In this document: positions 9,224 to 19,894 of the stretch, piece by piece
How the letters are laid out: each line of letters starts with the position of its first letter
How positions within the stretch are numbered: the stretch's first letter is position 1
DNA from: Marinicauda algicola
Lineage (GTDB): Bacteria; Pseudomonadota; Alphaproteobacteria; Caulobacterales; Maricaulaceae
DNA length: 64,000 nt
Direction of reading: 5' to 3'
Assembly: GCF_017161425.1 (NCBI RefSeq)
Contig: NZ_CP071057.1
Coordinates: forward strand, 1,054,001-1,118,000
Translations under genes and position numbers: made by a program
The notes under the pieces: generated by a model
What the model was told of the DNA's origin: nothing
The model's database searches: none
Seen by the model: only the letters and a program-made list of their open reading frames with translations

Positions 9224-10218
9224 ACCGCCGGCACCGAGCCGGACGGCGGCTCGGCCCGCCCGCCCCCATAGCGCACCAGCGCCTCGATGCGCGCCTCGAT
9301 CGGGGGGTGGGTCGCCATGAGCCCGGCAAACCCGGTCTCGCGGTCGTAGAGGAACATCGCGCGCAGCTCCTTCGGGGCCTTCGCGATCTCCGGCGCGGCG
9401 GAAATCTTCTGCAGCGCCCGTATCATCGCGTCGGGATTCTTGGTCAGCTCCACCGCCCCGGCATCGGCCATGAACTCGCGCCGGCGCGACAGCGCGAAGC
9501 GGATCACGATGGCCAGGACATAGGCCAGCGCCACGATGGCGAGCCCTATGAGGATCAGAACGGCGGCATTGCCGCCCCTGCCCCGGCGCGCCCCGCCGAC
9601 GCGCGAGAGAGAGCCGCGCAACAGACCGCGCGCGAGGATTTCGGCGACGACCGAGATGATGCCGACGAAGATCACCGAGATCACCAGGAGGCGCACGTCG
9701 TTGTGGCGGATATGGCTGAGCTCGTGGGCGAGCACGGCCTCGATCTCGTCGCGCTCGAGGCTCTCCAGCAGGCCGCGGGTGACGGTGACGGAGTACTGGC
9801 CTTCCCTCAGTCCGCTCGCATAGGCGTTGCGCGCCTTGGTCTCGATGATGCGCAGGTGCGGCATCGCCAGCCCGCGCGAGATGCAGAGATTTTCAAGAAG
9901 ATTGTAGAGCTCCGGCTCCCCGGTGCGGCTCACCGCCCGCGCCCCGGTCATCGCGTCGATCATCGCCTGGTGGCCGAACCAGGCGATGACGAACCAGAGC
10001 CCCGCCCCGGCCAGCGCGAAGGGCAGGATCGCGGGCAGGGCGCGCGCGCTCCGCGAGAGCGCGTCCGCGATCGTGCCCGCTTCCAGCGCCACGGCGTTGA
10101 AGAGCACGCTTCCGGCAAAGGCGAGCAGCACCAGCAGGACCGGAAAGCCCGCCAGAAGCGCGAGCGATTTCAGGTTATTGTTCCAGATATGGGTGCGAAG
10201 GCCGGTGCTGGGCGTCAT
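9220..10218 (-). CDS. M48-family membrane metallopeptidase (HtpX-like)
   Basis: A 332-residue zinc protease anchored by two N-terminal helices (about residues 18-40 and 60-82) and by further helices around residues 165-225. The zinc site is HELSH (HExxH) at about residue 165, and the third ligand is likely in FMADAGAVELT (ExxxD type). HtpX-like proteases degrade misfolded membrane proteins. The upstream neighbour on the same strand is lemA; LemA-M48 pairs are a recurrent arrangement. The start follows the WNNNLKSLALLAGFP segment typical of alphaproteobacterial HtpX-like proteins. Confidence 0.9.
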   Translation of the reverse strand: MTPSTGLRTHIWNNNLKSLALLAGFPVLLVLLAFAGSVLFNAVALEAGTIADALSRSARALPAILPFALAGAGLWFVIAWFGHQAMIDAMTGARAVSRTGEPELYNLLENLCISRGLAMPHLRIIETKARNAYASGLREGQYSVTVTRGLLESLERDEIEAVLAHELSHIRHNDVRLLVISVIFVGIISVVAEILARGLLRGSLSRVGGARRGRGGNAAVLILIGLAIVALAYVLAIVIRFALSRRREFMADAGAVELTKNPDAMIRALQKISAAPEIAKAPKELRAMFLYDRETGFAGLMATHPPIEARIEALVRYGGGRAEPPSGSVPAV

Positions 10219-10238
10219 GGCCTGCAGGTTCCCGTTCT

Positions 10239-10354
10239 CGTCATCGCGGCCGGAGCGCGCAGCGCGCAGAGCCGGGATCCGGCATCCCCCGGGCCGCGGC
10301 TCCTGCGGCTGCCCCGCGAGATCCCGGCTCGGCCCATGGCTGGCCGGGATGGCG
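10239..10354. repeat. Long imperfect palindrome (REP/MITE-like intergenic element)
   Basis: The gap between lemA and the M48 gene is almost entirely a nested inverted repeat. An outer 13-base arm (10239-10251) pairs with 10342-10354 at 11 of 13 positions. A perfect 11-base arm GAGCCGGGATC (10269-10279) pairs with GATCCCGGCTC (10320-10330), and inside it lies a smaller GCCGC/GCGGC hairpin. The composition resembles the intergenic palindromic repeats of alphaproteobacteria. It may act as a transcript-stabilising or attenuating hairpin between lemA and the protease gene. I see no second copy in the window. Confidence 0.7.
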
Positions 10355-10374
10355 GGACGGAGCGAGGCCGCCCG

Positions 10375-10938
10375 CTAGAACTTCACGCTCGGCGCCGCCT
10401 CGACCCGGGCGCGCTCGCTGGCGGCGACCTCGAAGAAGTCCTCGCGCTTGAAGCCGAACGGGCCGGCCAGCAGGACGGCCGGGAATTGCTCGATCGCGGT
10501 GTTGTATTCGGCGACCGCGTTGTTGAAGAAGCGCCGCGCCGCCGCGATCTTGTTCTCCAGATCGGCGAGCTCGTTCTGCAGGGCAAGGAAGTTGGTGTTG
10601 GCCTTGAGGTCGGGATAGCTCTCGGCGAGGGCGAAGAGCTGGCGCAGGGCGCCGGAGAGCAGGTTCTCGGCCTGGGCCTGGTCCTTCAGCCCGGAGGCGT
10701 CGACCGCCTGCTGGCGGGCCTGCACGACCTTTTCCAGCGTCTCCTTCTCGTGCGTGGCATAGCCCTTCACGGTTTCCACCAGATTGGGCACGAGATCGTG
10801 GCGCTGCTTGAGCTGCACGTCGATATCGCCCCAGGCCTGGCGCGTGGTCTGCCGCAGCGCCACGAGCCGGTTGTAGACGAGCGCGACGACGACCGCCGCG
10901 ATGATCAGGAGAATGAGAACGACCAGTCCCGCGTCCAT
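10375..10938 (-). CDS. lemA: LemA family protein
   Basis: A 187-residue LemA protein: a short N-terminal membrane anchor (residues 4-22), then a long helical region with the family hallmarks YNRLVALRQ, AWGDIDVQLKQRHDLVPNLV and the NxLxxLRxxLAxLExxIAxxRxxYNxxVxxYN-like segment (residues 120-150). The function is unclear; LemA proteins are membrane-linked and co-occur with TPM-domain proteins or M48 proteases, as here. It is transcribed with the downstream M48 gene, from which it is separated by the palindromic element. Confidence 0.93.
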   Translation of the reverse strand: MDAGLVVLILLIIAAVVVALVYNRLVALRQTTRQAWGDIDVQLKQRHDLVPNLVETVKGYATHEKETLEKVVQARQQAVDASGLKDQAQAENLLSGALRQLFALAESYPDLKANTNFLALQNELADLENKIAAARRFFNNAVAEYNTAIEQFPAVLLAGPFGFKREDFFEVAASERARVEAAPSVKF

Positions 10939-11005
10939 TCCTGTCCCTTCCCTTCAAGACCGTGAGCCGGACCTTAGTCGCGTTCGGCGGCGCGTGTCAC
11001 GCCTC

Positions 11006-13255
<2,250 letters not shown>

Positions 13256-13353
13256 ACCCGGCCCTCTGATTCGGCTTCGGGTTCAGTATAGGAAGGCTTT
13301 CCCGCCATGGCTCGCGCGGGGTTCAGGGAAAGGTGCAGTAGGGGCTTGGCCGC

Positions 13354-13965
13354 CTACCCCCGATGGCGTCCCTCCAGGACCTGCACCACGTCGGCCAGCG
13401 ACAGCCCCCTCGCCTTGAGCAGGACGAGGAGGTGGAAGATGAGGTCCGCCGCCTCGCCGGTGAGGGCGGCGTCGTCCTCGCCCACGGCGGCGAGCGCGGT
13501 TTCCACGCCCTCCTCGCCGACCTTCTGGGCGATCTTCAAGAGGCCCTTCGCCATCAGGCGGGCGGTATAGCTCTCCTCAGGACTCGCCGAGGCGCGCGCG
13601 GCGATGATGCGTTCCAGCTCGCCGAGGAAGGCGATGTCCGGGCCCGGCGCCTCGCCGAAGCAGGACTTCGTGCCGGTGTGGCAGGTCGGCCCGTTGGGCA
13701 GGGCGCGCACCAGCAGGGCGTCGCGGTCGCAGTCGGGAGCAAGCGAGACGAGGTCGAGCGTGTGGCCGCTGGTCTCGCCCTTGGTCCAGAGCCGGTCCTT
13801 AGAGCGGGAGAAGAAGGTGACCTTGCCGGTGGCCTGCGTCTTCTCGAGCGCGGCGGCGTTCATGTAGCCGAGCATGAGCACCTCGCCGGTGACGGCATGC
13901 TGGACGATGGCCGGGAGGAGCCCGCCCTGCTTGTCGAAGTCGAGGCTTTCGCAATCGAGGCTCAC
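13354..13965 (-). CDS. hisIE: Bifunctional phosphoribosyl-AMP cyclohydrolase / phosphoribosyl-ATP pyrophosphatase
   Basis: A 203-residue fusion catalysing steps two and three of histidine synthesis. HisI domain, residues 1-110: [31 protein letters not shown] and the zinc-binding C/D cluster ([14 protein letters not shown]). HisE domain, residues 113-203: the [22 protein letters not shown] segment and [13 protein letters not shown]. In most alphaproteobacteria hisI and hisE are separate genes, so the fusion is an oddity shared with gammaproteobacterial and Bacteroidetes operons. The start is GTG, overlapping the hisF stop (GTGA). It is the last gene of the his operon. Confidence 0.95.
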   Translation of the reverse strand: MSLDCESLDFDKQGGLLPAIVQHAVTGEVLMLGYMNAAALEKTQATGKVTFFSRSKDRLWTKGETSGHTLDLVSLAPDCDRDALLVRALPNGPTCHTGTKSCFGEAPGPDIAFLGELERIIAARASASPEESYTARLMAKGLLKIAQKVGEEGVETALAAVGEDDAALTGEAADLIFHLLVLLKARGLSLADVVQVLEGRHRG

Positions 13966-14729
13966 AGCCGGACCTCCACGCCCTGCTTGTCCAGATACGC
14001 CTTGAGATCGGGAATGGCGATGATCTGCTTGTGGAAGACGCTCGCGGCAAGCGCGCCGTCGACATCGCAGCGCTCGAACAGGGCGGCGAAGTGCTCCTTC
14101 GCGCCGGCCCCGCCGGACGCGATCAGGGGCACGGAGCAGACCGCGTGCGCGGCGGCGAGCTGGTCGAGATCATAGCCCTCGCGCACCCCGTCCTGGTCCA
14201 TGCAGTTCAGCACCACCTCGCCCGCGCCGCGGTCGACGACCTCGGCGATCCAGTCCAGCGTGCGCCGGTGGCTCACCTCGGTCCTGTCGGGATCGCCGGT
14301 GTTCTGGTGGATGCGCCACTGCCCGTCGATGACGCGGGAATCGATGCCGCAGACCACGCATTGCGATCCGAACTCGCGCGCGAGCGCGTCGACGAGATCG
14401 GGGTTCTTCAGCGCGGGGGTGTTCACCGAGATCTTGTCGGCCCCGGCGAACAGGCGCGCGCGGGCGTCCTCGACGCTCCTGATGCCGCCGGCGACCGCGA
14501 AGGGAATGTCGATGGCGCGCGCCACGCGGCTCACCCATTCGGGCTCCACCGAGCGCTCCTGCGGGCTGGCCGCGATGTCGTAGAAGACGAGCTCGTCCGC
14601 GCCTTCCTCGGAGTAGCGCGTCGCCAGCTCGACGATATCGCCCATGTCGGCGTGGTCGCGGAAGCGCACGCCCTTGACGACCCGGCCGTCCTTGACGTCG
14701 AGGCAGGGGATGATGCGCCGGGCTAGCAT
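13962..14729 (-). CDS. hisF: Imidazole glycerol phosphate synthase cyclase subunit
   Basis: A 255-residue (beta/alpha)8 barrel that combines PRFAR with ammonia from HisH to form IGP and AICAR. The catalytic Asp residues are in [15 protein letters not shown] and [10 protein letters not shown]; the phosphate-binding loops [12 protein letters not shown] and [12 protein letters not shown] are intact. The ATG lies inside the end of hisA (ATG-CTA-GCC read across the TGC-TAG of hisA), and the gene overlaps hisIE by 4 bp, so translation is coupled. Confidence 0.97.
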   Translation of the reverse strand: MLARRIIPCLDVKDGRVVKGVRFRDHADMGDIVELATRYSEEGADELVFYDIAASPQERSVEPEWVSRVARAIDIPFAVAGGIRSVEDARARLFAGADKISVNTPALKNPDLVDALAREFGSQCVVCGIDSRVIDGQWRIHQNTGDPDRTEVSHRRTLDWIAEVVDRGAGEVVLNCMDQDGVREGYDLDQLAAAHAVCSVPLIASGGAGAKEHFAALFERCDVDGALAASVFHKQIIAIPDLKAYLDKQGVEVRL

Positions 14730-15445
14730 GACAGCGCCTCTTGAAGCGTGAAGCGGCCTTCGAACAGTGCCTTGCCGATCACCGCGCCGGCCGCGCCGGC
14801 GGCCTTCAACCGCTTCAGGTCGTCCAGGCTCGACACCCCGCCGGAGGCCTGCCAGCGCAGGTCGGGACGCGCGGTGGCGAGGTCGCGGTAGAGATCGGTG
14901 TTGGGCCCTTCCAGCATGCCGTCGCGTCCGACATCGGTGACGAGGGCGTGGGTCAGCTCGGCCCGGCGATAGGCCTCGAGCACGGAGCCGAGCGGGGTCG
15001 GCGTCGTTTCCGTCCACCCCTTCACCGCCGGATAGGGCGTGCCGTCGACGATGCGCACGTCGAAGGCCGCGGTGATGCGGTCCGCGCCGAAATGGTTGAG
15101 CCAGCCGATGACGGTCTGCGGGCTCGTCACCGCGACGCTGCCCACCACGGCGCGCTCGGCCCCGGCATCGAGGATCTGCGCGACATCGGCCTCGCTGCGC
15201 ACCCCGCCCCCGGTCTGCACCCTGATGCCGGTCCGGGCGATCTTCTCCACGAGCGCGCCCTGGCGGCGCGCCCCGTCGCGGGCACCGGACAGGTCGACCA
15301 TGTGCAGCCAGTCCGCCCCGGCGTCGAGATAGCCCTGCGCCACGGCGACCGGATCGCCGCCATAATCGGTCACCGCGTTGAAATCGCCCTTCTCCAGGCG
15401 CACGACGCGCCCGTCCAGAACATCGATCGCCGGATAAAGAATCAT
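14723..15445 (-). CDS. hisA: ProFAR isomerase (HisA)
   Basis: A 240-residue (beta/alpha)8 barrel isomerase converting ProFAR to PRFAR. It opens [20 protein letters not shown] with the catalytic Asp, and carries the second catalytic Asp in [11 protein letters not shown]; the phosphate-binding motifs [12 protein letters not shown] and [12 protein letters not shown] are intact. The start lies 2 bp after the hisH stop. An open frame continues upstream, but homology begins at this ATG. Confidence 0.97.
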   Translation of the reverse strand: MILYPAIDVLDGRVVRLEKGDFNAVTDYGGDPVAVAQGYLDAGADWLHMVDLSGARDGARRQGALVEKIARTGIRVQTGGGVRSEADVAQILDAGAERAVVGSVAVTSPQTVIGWLNHFGADRITAAFDVRIVDGTPYPAVKGWTETTPTPLGSVLEAYRRAELTHALVTDVGRDGMLEGPNTDLYRDLATARPDLRWQASGGVSSLDDLKRLKAAGAAGAVIGKALFEGRFTLQEALSC

Positions 15446-15447
15446 CT

Positions 15448-16041
15448 CTAACTCGCTATGAAATTTGAAAGAATGCGCGCGCCGACCTCGGCCGATCGCT
15501 CCGGGTGGAACTGGCAGCCCGCGACATTTCCGGAGCGCGCGATCGCGGTGATGTCCGCTCCGTAACGGCATCGGGCCCGCGTGTGTTCGCCCGCGGGCAC
15601 GTAGAATCCGTGCACGAAATAGACCCGCTCGCCCTCCTCGATCCCGGCAAGCAGCGCCTCGTCGGCGGCGAGATGCGTCAGCGCGTTCCAGCCCATGTGC
15701 GGCCAGGGTCCGTCCGAACCCGGATCGAGCTTCTCCACCCGTCCGGGGATGAGGCCCAGGAGATCCACATCGCCCTCGGCCGAGTGCTCGAACAGGAGCT
15801 GCATGCCGAGGCACAGGCCGAGCACCGGGCGGTCCTCCCGGCGCAGCATCTCGCTCCACCCGCGCGCATCCAGGCGCGCCATCGCGGGTCCGGCCGCGCC
15901 GACGCCGGGCAGGATCAGGCGATCCGCCTGTGCTGCTTCGCCCGGATCGCGGGCGAGCACGTAGGGCGCGTCCAGGCGCTCCAGCGCGAAGCGCACCGAG
16001 GCGATATTGGCCGTGGAGGTATCGATGATGGCGGTGGTCAT
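15448..16041 (-). CDS. hisH: Imidazole glycerol phosphate synthase amidotransferase subunit
   Basis: A 197-residue class I glutamine amidotransferase that feeds ammonia to HisF. The catalytic Cys is in [11 protein letters not shown], the His/Glu pair is in [12 protein letters not shown], and the oxyanion loop reads [10 protein letters not shown]. Its first residues [19 protein letters not shown] match the family start. It abuts the hisB fusion gene without a gap and precedes hisA by 2 bp. Confidence 0.97.
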   Translation of the reverse strand: MTTAIIDTSTANIASVRFALERLDAPYVLARDPGEAAQADRLILPGVGAAGPAMARLDARGWSEMLRREDRPVLGLCLGMQLLFEHSAEGDVDLLGLIPGRVEKLDPGSDGPWPHMGWNALTHLAADEALLAGIEEGERVYFVHGFYVPAGEHTRARCRYGADITAIARSGNVAGCQFHPERSAEVGARILSNFIAS

Positions 16042-17241
16042 CTACAGCACCCCCTTGGTCGAGGGCAGGGCCTCGTCCTCCACGCGCACGGCCTGGCGCA
16101 GCGCGCGGCCGAAGGCCTTGAAGCAGGACTCGATCATGTGGTGGGCGTTCTCGCCGTCGACCTCGACATGGATCGAGGCCTTCAGGGTCTCGGAGATCGA
16201 GCGGAAGGCGTGCGGGCACATCTCGACGGGAAAATCGCCGACGCGCTCGCCGGGAATCTCGCCGTCGAAGCGGAAATAGGGCCGGCCGGAGAGGTCGATC
16301 CACACGCTCGCACGCGTCTCGTCCATCGGCAGGGCGAAGCCGAAGCGGCCGATGCCGCGCTTGTCGCCGAGCGCGGTGCGCAGCGCGTCGCCGAGCGCGA
16401 GACACACGTCCTCGATCGTGTGGTGGGCGTCCACCTCGACATCGCCCTCGCAGCTCACCGTGAGGGAGATGCCCGCGTGACGGGCGATCTGCTCGAGCAT
16501 GTGGTCGAAGAAATGAACTCCGGTGGAGACCTTCGCCCCCTCCCCGTCGAGATCGACCGCGAGCGCGATATCGGTCTCCTTGGTCGTGCGCCGGACGGAG
16601 GCCGTGCGCGCCGAGAGCGAGACGCCGAGATGGGCGGCGAGCGCGCGGGCTGTCGCGGCGTCTGGGATATGGGCGATGAAGGCGCCGTCGCGCGGTTCGA
16701 GCCTCAGTCCCAGGCCGTGGAGCACCGCGTCGTCGCGCGCCGCGACCCGCAGGCCGGCCTCGTTCACCGCGGCGGTTTCGACCCCGTCCTGACCAGCGAG
16801 CATCGCCGCAACCTGTTCGAGGACACGGTCGCGCTCCTCGCGATCGGCCCGCGCCTTGACGCGGGCGCCCGGCGCGAGCGCCTGCAGGCCGGCATCGACC
16901 AGCGCGAGCGGCACGCCGGGAAGGCGCGCGCGCAGCGCTTCGGCCTCGGCCGCGTCGGCGCAGAGCACCGCGCCGAGCGGGGCGGCGTCCGGACCGAGCC
17001 GGTAGAGCACGCATCCCCCGGTCGAGGGTTCATCCAGTGCGAGCACGCCGGCGCCGGAGAAGTCCTCGTCCAGATCGAGCCCGGCCTCGCCGAGCGCGCG
17101 GCGCGCGGCCTGCGGGCTCGTGGCCAGCACGATGCGCTCGGGCGTGACGGCCAGAAGCGCGGCCAAGCGTGCGGCGAGATCGGCCGCTGCCCGGCCCGCG
17201 GTGGCCTCGGGCGAAAGGGAGAGATCGAGAAACCCGCTCAT
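16042..17241 (-). CDS. hisB: Degenerate HisC-like domain fused to imidazoleglycerol-phosphate dehydratase
   Basis: A 399-residue protein. Residues 212-399 are a complete IGP dehydratase: HFFDHMLEQIARHAG, the metal-binding AHHTIEDVCLALGDAL, FRFDGEIPGERVGDFPVEM, ENAHHMIESCFKAFGRAL and the terminal PSTKGVL. Residues 1-210 are not the HAD phosphatase found in E. coli HisB (no DxDGT). Instead they read like a shrunken histidinol-phosphate aminotransferase: DLAARLAALLAVTPERIVLA resembles the HisC stretch before its PLP loop; LPGVPLALVDAGLQALAPG resembles the LPxxxVVVDEAYxEF strand with Asp kept; REERDRVLEQVAAMLAGQDG and RDGAFIAHIPDA resemble the C-terminal subdomain. The Schiff-base Lys motif (SKxxxLAGLRxG) is absent. 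It sits exactly where hisC lies in the G-D-C-B order. Start and stop codons overlap or abut hisD and hisH. Confidence 0.9.
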   Translation of the reverse strand: MSGFLDLSLSPEATAGRAAADLAARLAALLAVTPERIVLATSPQAARRALGEAGLDLDEDFSGAGVLALDEPSTGGCVLYRLGPDAAPLGAVLCADAAEAEALRARLPGVPLALVDAGLQALAPGARVKARADREERDRVLEQVAAMLAGQDGVETAAVNEAGLRVAARDDAVLHGLGLRLEPRDGAFIAHIPDAATARALAAHLGVSLSARTASVRRTTKETDIALAVDLDGEGAKVSTGVHFFDHMLEQIARHAGISLTVSCEGDVEVDAHHTIEDVCLALGDALRTALGDKRGIGRFGFALPMDETRASVWIDLSGRPYFRFDGEIPGERVGDFPVEMCPHAFRSISETLKASIHVEVDGENAHHMIESCFKAFGRALRQAVRVEDEALPSTKGVL

Positions 17242-18542
17242 CGTCCGGCCTCCGCCCTGTCGCGGCGCAGCTTCATCGCGATGCGGTGCGCATCGAGGCC
17301 TTCCAGCGCGGCGAGGCGTTCCACCGTCGGGGCGATGGCGCGCGCGGCCTCGCGGGAAAGCTCGAGCACGGTGGTGGTCTTCTGGAACATCTCCACCGTC
17401 ACGCCGCCATAGGCGCGCGCGGCGCCGGCGGTCGGCAGGGAGTGGTTCGGCCCGGCGGCATAGTCGCCGGCCGCCTCCGGCGTCCACGGACCCAGGAAGA
17501 CCGAACCGGCATGGCGCACGCGGTCCGCGAGGGCCCGCGGGTTCGCGGTCTGCACGATGAGGTGCTCGGCGGCATAGGCGTTGGCGGCCTCGACCGCCGC
17601 GTCTTCGTCCTGGACGAGCAGGGCGCGGCTGTTCGCGAGCGCGGCCCGGGCGATCCCGGCGCGGGGCAGGCCGGCGAGCTGGGCTTCCAGCTCGATCTCG
17701 ACCCGGTCGACGAAGTCGTTCGAGAAGGCGACGAGGACGACCTGGGTCAGCGCATCGTGCTCGGCCTGGCTGAGGAGGTCGGAGGCGACGAGTTCGGCAT
17801 CGGCCGTCGCGTCGGCGACGACCATCACCTCGGAGGGGCCCGCCGGCAGGTCGGCGGCCGCCCCGCCCGCGCTCTGGGCGAGAATGGCCTTGGCCGCGGC
17901 GACATAGGCATTGCCCGGCCCGAAGATGCGGTCGGCCCTGGGAAGGCCCGCCACGCCGTAGCCCAGCGCCGCGACCCCGTGCGCGCCGCCTATGGCATAG
18001 ACCTCGTCGAGCCCCAGCAGCTTCGCGGCACCCAGCAGGGTCGGCTCGACGCCCTGCCCCTTCCTCGGCGGTGCGATGACCGCGATGCGCTGCACGCCGG
18101 CAAGCCGGGCGGGCACGGCGAGCATGACGAGGGTCGAGACCAGCGGCGCGGTGCCGGCGGGCACGTAGAGCCCGGCGACGTCGATCGGGGTGACGCGGCG
18201 CTCGGCCCGCCCGCCCGGCCAGGTCTCCACCTCGTAGGACCGGTAGCCCTGCTCGGCGTGAAAGCGGCGCACGGCGCCGGCGGCGGCAAGGATCGCCTCG
18301 CGATCCCCCTCGGCGAGCGCGGCTTCGGCGGCGTCGAGTTCGGCCTGAGCGACACGGAAGCTGTCCGGCGCCCACCGGTCGAGCCTCTCGGCCCAGCGGC
18401 GCACGGCGGCGTCGCCTTCGACGCGGATTTCCTCGACGATGCGGCGCGCGGCCTCGAAGGCTTCCCCGCTCTCGCTCGGACGCGAGAGCGCGCGCTTGCG
18501 TGTGGCCGCGTCGGCGCTTTTCCAGTCGATGCGTTCGAGCAT
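17238..18542 (-). CDS. hisD: Histidinol dehydrogenase
   Basis: A 434-residue zinc-dependent enzyme that oxidises L-histidinol to histidine in the last two steps. Family motifs are in order: GLYVPAGTAPLVSTLVMLA, IFGPGNAYVAAAK, GPSEVMVVADATAD, LLSQAEHDA, the catalytic Glu-His in YAAEHLIVQT, and GPNHSLPTAGAARAYGG. The ATG is 2 bp after hisG; the stop overlaps the start of the hisB fusion gene by 4 bp. Confidence 0.97.
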   Translation of the reverse strand: MLERIDWKSADAATRKRALSRPSESGEAFEAARRIVEEIRVEGDAAVRRWAERLDRWAPDSFRVAQAELDAAEAALAEGDREAILAAAGAVRRFHAEQGYRSYEVETWPGGRAERRVTPIDVAGLYVPAGTAPLVSTLVMLAVPARLAGVQRIAVIAPPRKGQGVEPTLLGAAKLLGLDEVYAIGGAHGVAALGYGVAGLPRADRIFGPGNAYVAAAKAILAQSAGGAAADLPAGPSEVMVVADATADAELVASDLLSQAEHDALTQVVLVAFSNDFVDRVEIELEAQLAGLPRAGIARAALANSRALLVQDEDAAVEAANAYAAEHLIVQTANPRALADRVRHAGSVFLGPWTPEAAGDYAAGPNHSLPTAGAARAYGGVTVEMFQKTTTVLELSREAARAIAPTVERLAALEGLDAHRIAMKLRRDRAEAGR

Positions 18543-18544
18543 GA

Positions 18545-19432
18545 TCAGGCCATCATCTTTTCGATCGGCATGACGAGGATGGAGCGCGCGCCCGCCGCCT
18601 TGAGGCGCTCCAGGGTCGACCAGAACACCGCCTCGGTGCACACGGCATGGACGGCGACGACATCCTCGCGCCCGACGATCTGGGCGACGGTCGGGGCGTC
18701 GGAACCGGGCAGGATGGCGCGGATCTCGTCGAGCCGGTCCTTCGGGGCGTTCAGGAGGATGTATTTCGTCTGGCGCGAGGCGATGACGCCCTGGAAGCGG
18801 TCGATGAGCAGTTCGGCCGTCTCGGCCGCGCCGTTGACCGCCGCCTTCGGCCCGCGGATCAGCACGGCCTCGCTTTCCAGGACGGTTTCGAAGGCGACCA
18901 GACCGTTGGCCTCCAGCGTGGCACCGGTGGAGACGAGATCGCAGATCGCGTCGGCGATGTTCATGCGCGGCGCGACCTCGACCGAGCCGCCCATCTCGAT
19001 GATCTCCGCGTCCACGCCGCGCTCCTGGAGGAATTTGCGGGTGAGGCCGGGATAGCTCGTCGCGATGGTCTTGCCGGCAAGGTCCTCTACGCGGGCGATC
19101 GGGCCGTCCTTCGGCGCCGCGAGCTTCAGCTTGCAGCGCGCGAAGCCGAGCTTCAGCGCGACCTCGAGCCCGGCCACGCGCTGGGAGCGCTCGGCAAGCT
19201 CGTAGAGCACGTTCTCCCCGACGATGCCGTAATCGCAGGCGCCGGAGGCCACGAAGTTCGGTATGTCGTCGTCGCGGATGAACATGATGTCGAGCGGCAT
19301 GTTCTCCGAGCGGCGCAGGAGCGCGTCGCGGGCATAGGCGAGTTTCACGCCGGCGCGCTTGAGCAGTTCCTCGCTGCCCTCGAACAGGCGGCCCTTCTTC
19401 TGGACGGCGAGCGTCAGACGGTCGGCGCTCAT
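18545..19432 (-). CDS. hisG: ATP phosphoribosyltransferase, long form
   Basis: A 295-residue enzyme for the committed first step (ATP + PRPP). The PRPP loop is in NIADAICDLVSTGATLEANG. The length and the C-terminal regulatory domain (about residues 215-295, ending ILVMPIEKMMA) show the long, hexameric, histidine-inhibited HisG type that does not need HisZ. Most alphaproteobacteria use short HisG with HisZ, so this is a hint of transfer or an unusual lineage. The ATG overlaps the yerC stop (ATGA). Confidence 0.96.
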   Translation of the reverse strand: MSADRLTLAVQKKGRLFEGSEELLKRAGVKLAYARDALLRRSENMPLDIMFIRDDDIPNFVASGACDYGIVGENVLYELAERSQRVAGLEVALKLGFARCKLKLAAPKDGPIARVEDLAGKTIATSYPGLTRKFLQERGVDAEIIEMGGSVEVAPRMNIADAICDLVSTGATLEANGLVAFETVLESEAVLIRGPKAAVNGAAETAELLIDRFQGVIASRQTKYILLNAPKDRLDEIRAILPGSDAPTVAQIVGREDVVAVHAVCTEAVFWSTLERLKAAGARSILVMPIEKMMA

Positions 19433-19761
19433 CGGCCGGTCTCCTTGATGCGGTCGAGGACCAGGCGGTAGCCCTGGTGGGGTTCGTGGGCGAGGAAGCG
19501 GGCAACGCGCGTCACCGTGGTGGTGCTCACCCCGGTCTCGGCGCTGATCTCGCGGTAGGACCTGCCGCCCTCGTCGAGCATCAGGGCGACCTGCCAGCGC
19601 TCGGCGAGCGCGGACAGTTCGCCCGGCGTCGTCAGGTCCATCAGGAAGCGGCGCATCTCGTCGCGCGTCTTCAGCGCGAGCAGCGCCTCGCACAGCGCCG
19701 CGACATCGTCCGCGTTCGAGGCCCCGGTTCCGGGCGCGCTCCTGTCCAGTCCGGCCGCCAT
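19429..19761 (-). CDS. TrpR/YerC-family regulator heading the his operon (HisR-like)
   Basis: A 110-residue HTH protein of the TrpR/YerC-YecD family. The helical core has TRDEMRRFLMDLTTPGELSA and the recognition region REISAETGVSTTTVTRVARF. TrpR itself binds tryptophan; YerC-type proteins encoded with his genes are proposed histidine-responsive repressors (HisR). Its place as first gene, translationally coupled to hisG, and a palindrome inside the promoter spacer suggest autorepression of the operon. An AGGAGG site precedes the ATG. Confidence 0.9.
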   Translation of the reverse strand: MAAGLDRSAPGTGASNADDVAALCEALLALKTRDEMRRFLMDLTTPGELSALAERWQVALMLDEGGRSYREISAETGVSTTTVTRVARFLAHEPHQGYRLVLDRIKETGR

Positions 19762-19790
19762 GGGCTGCCTCCTCTCGTGTTCGAGAGGGC

Positions 19791-19818
19791 GATATAGCGT
19801 GTTAGCGTGCTAATACAA
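19791..19818 (-). promoter_or_regulatory. Predicted his operon promoter with palindromic operator in the spacer
   Basis: Reading the minus strand, a -35-like TTGTAT (19813-19818) and a -10-like TATATC (19791-19796) are separated by 16 bp. A perfect palindrome TTAGC-GT-GCTAA (19802-19813) fills the spacer, well placed to block RNA polymerase when bound by the YerC-type protein encoded directly downstream. A second perfect hairpin or palindrome, CCTCTCG-TGTT-CGAGAGG (19771-19788), spans the expected start of transcription and touches the ribosome binding site. Confidence 0.6.
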
Positions 19819-19894
19819 GAGCGAACTTCACATCGAGTGCATGCATCCGTTCGCGATGCGCGCCGCATCCTTTCAGTCGACCCCCGGCAATGGG

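Noticed and set aside
8128-10965. 945-codon open frame on the plus strand
   Set aside because: It runs out of register through the AI-2E gene and antisense through the M48 and lemA genes; no family motifs.
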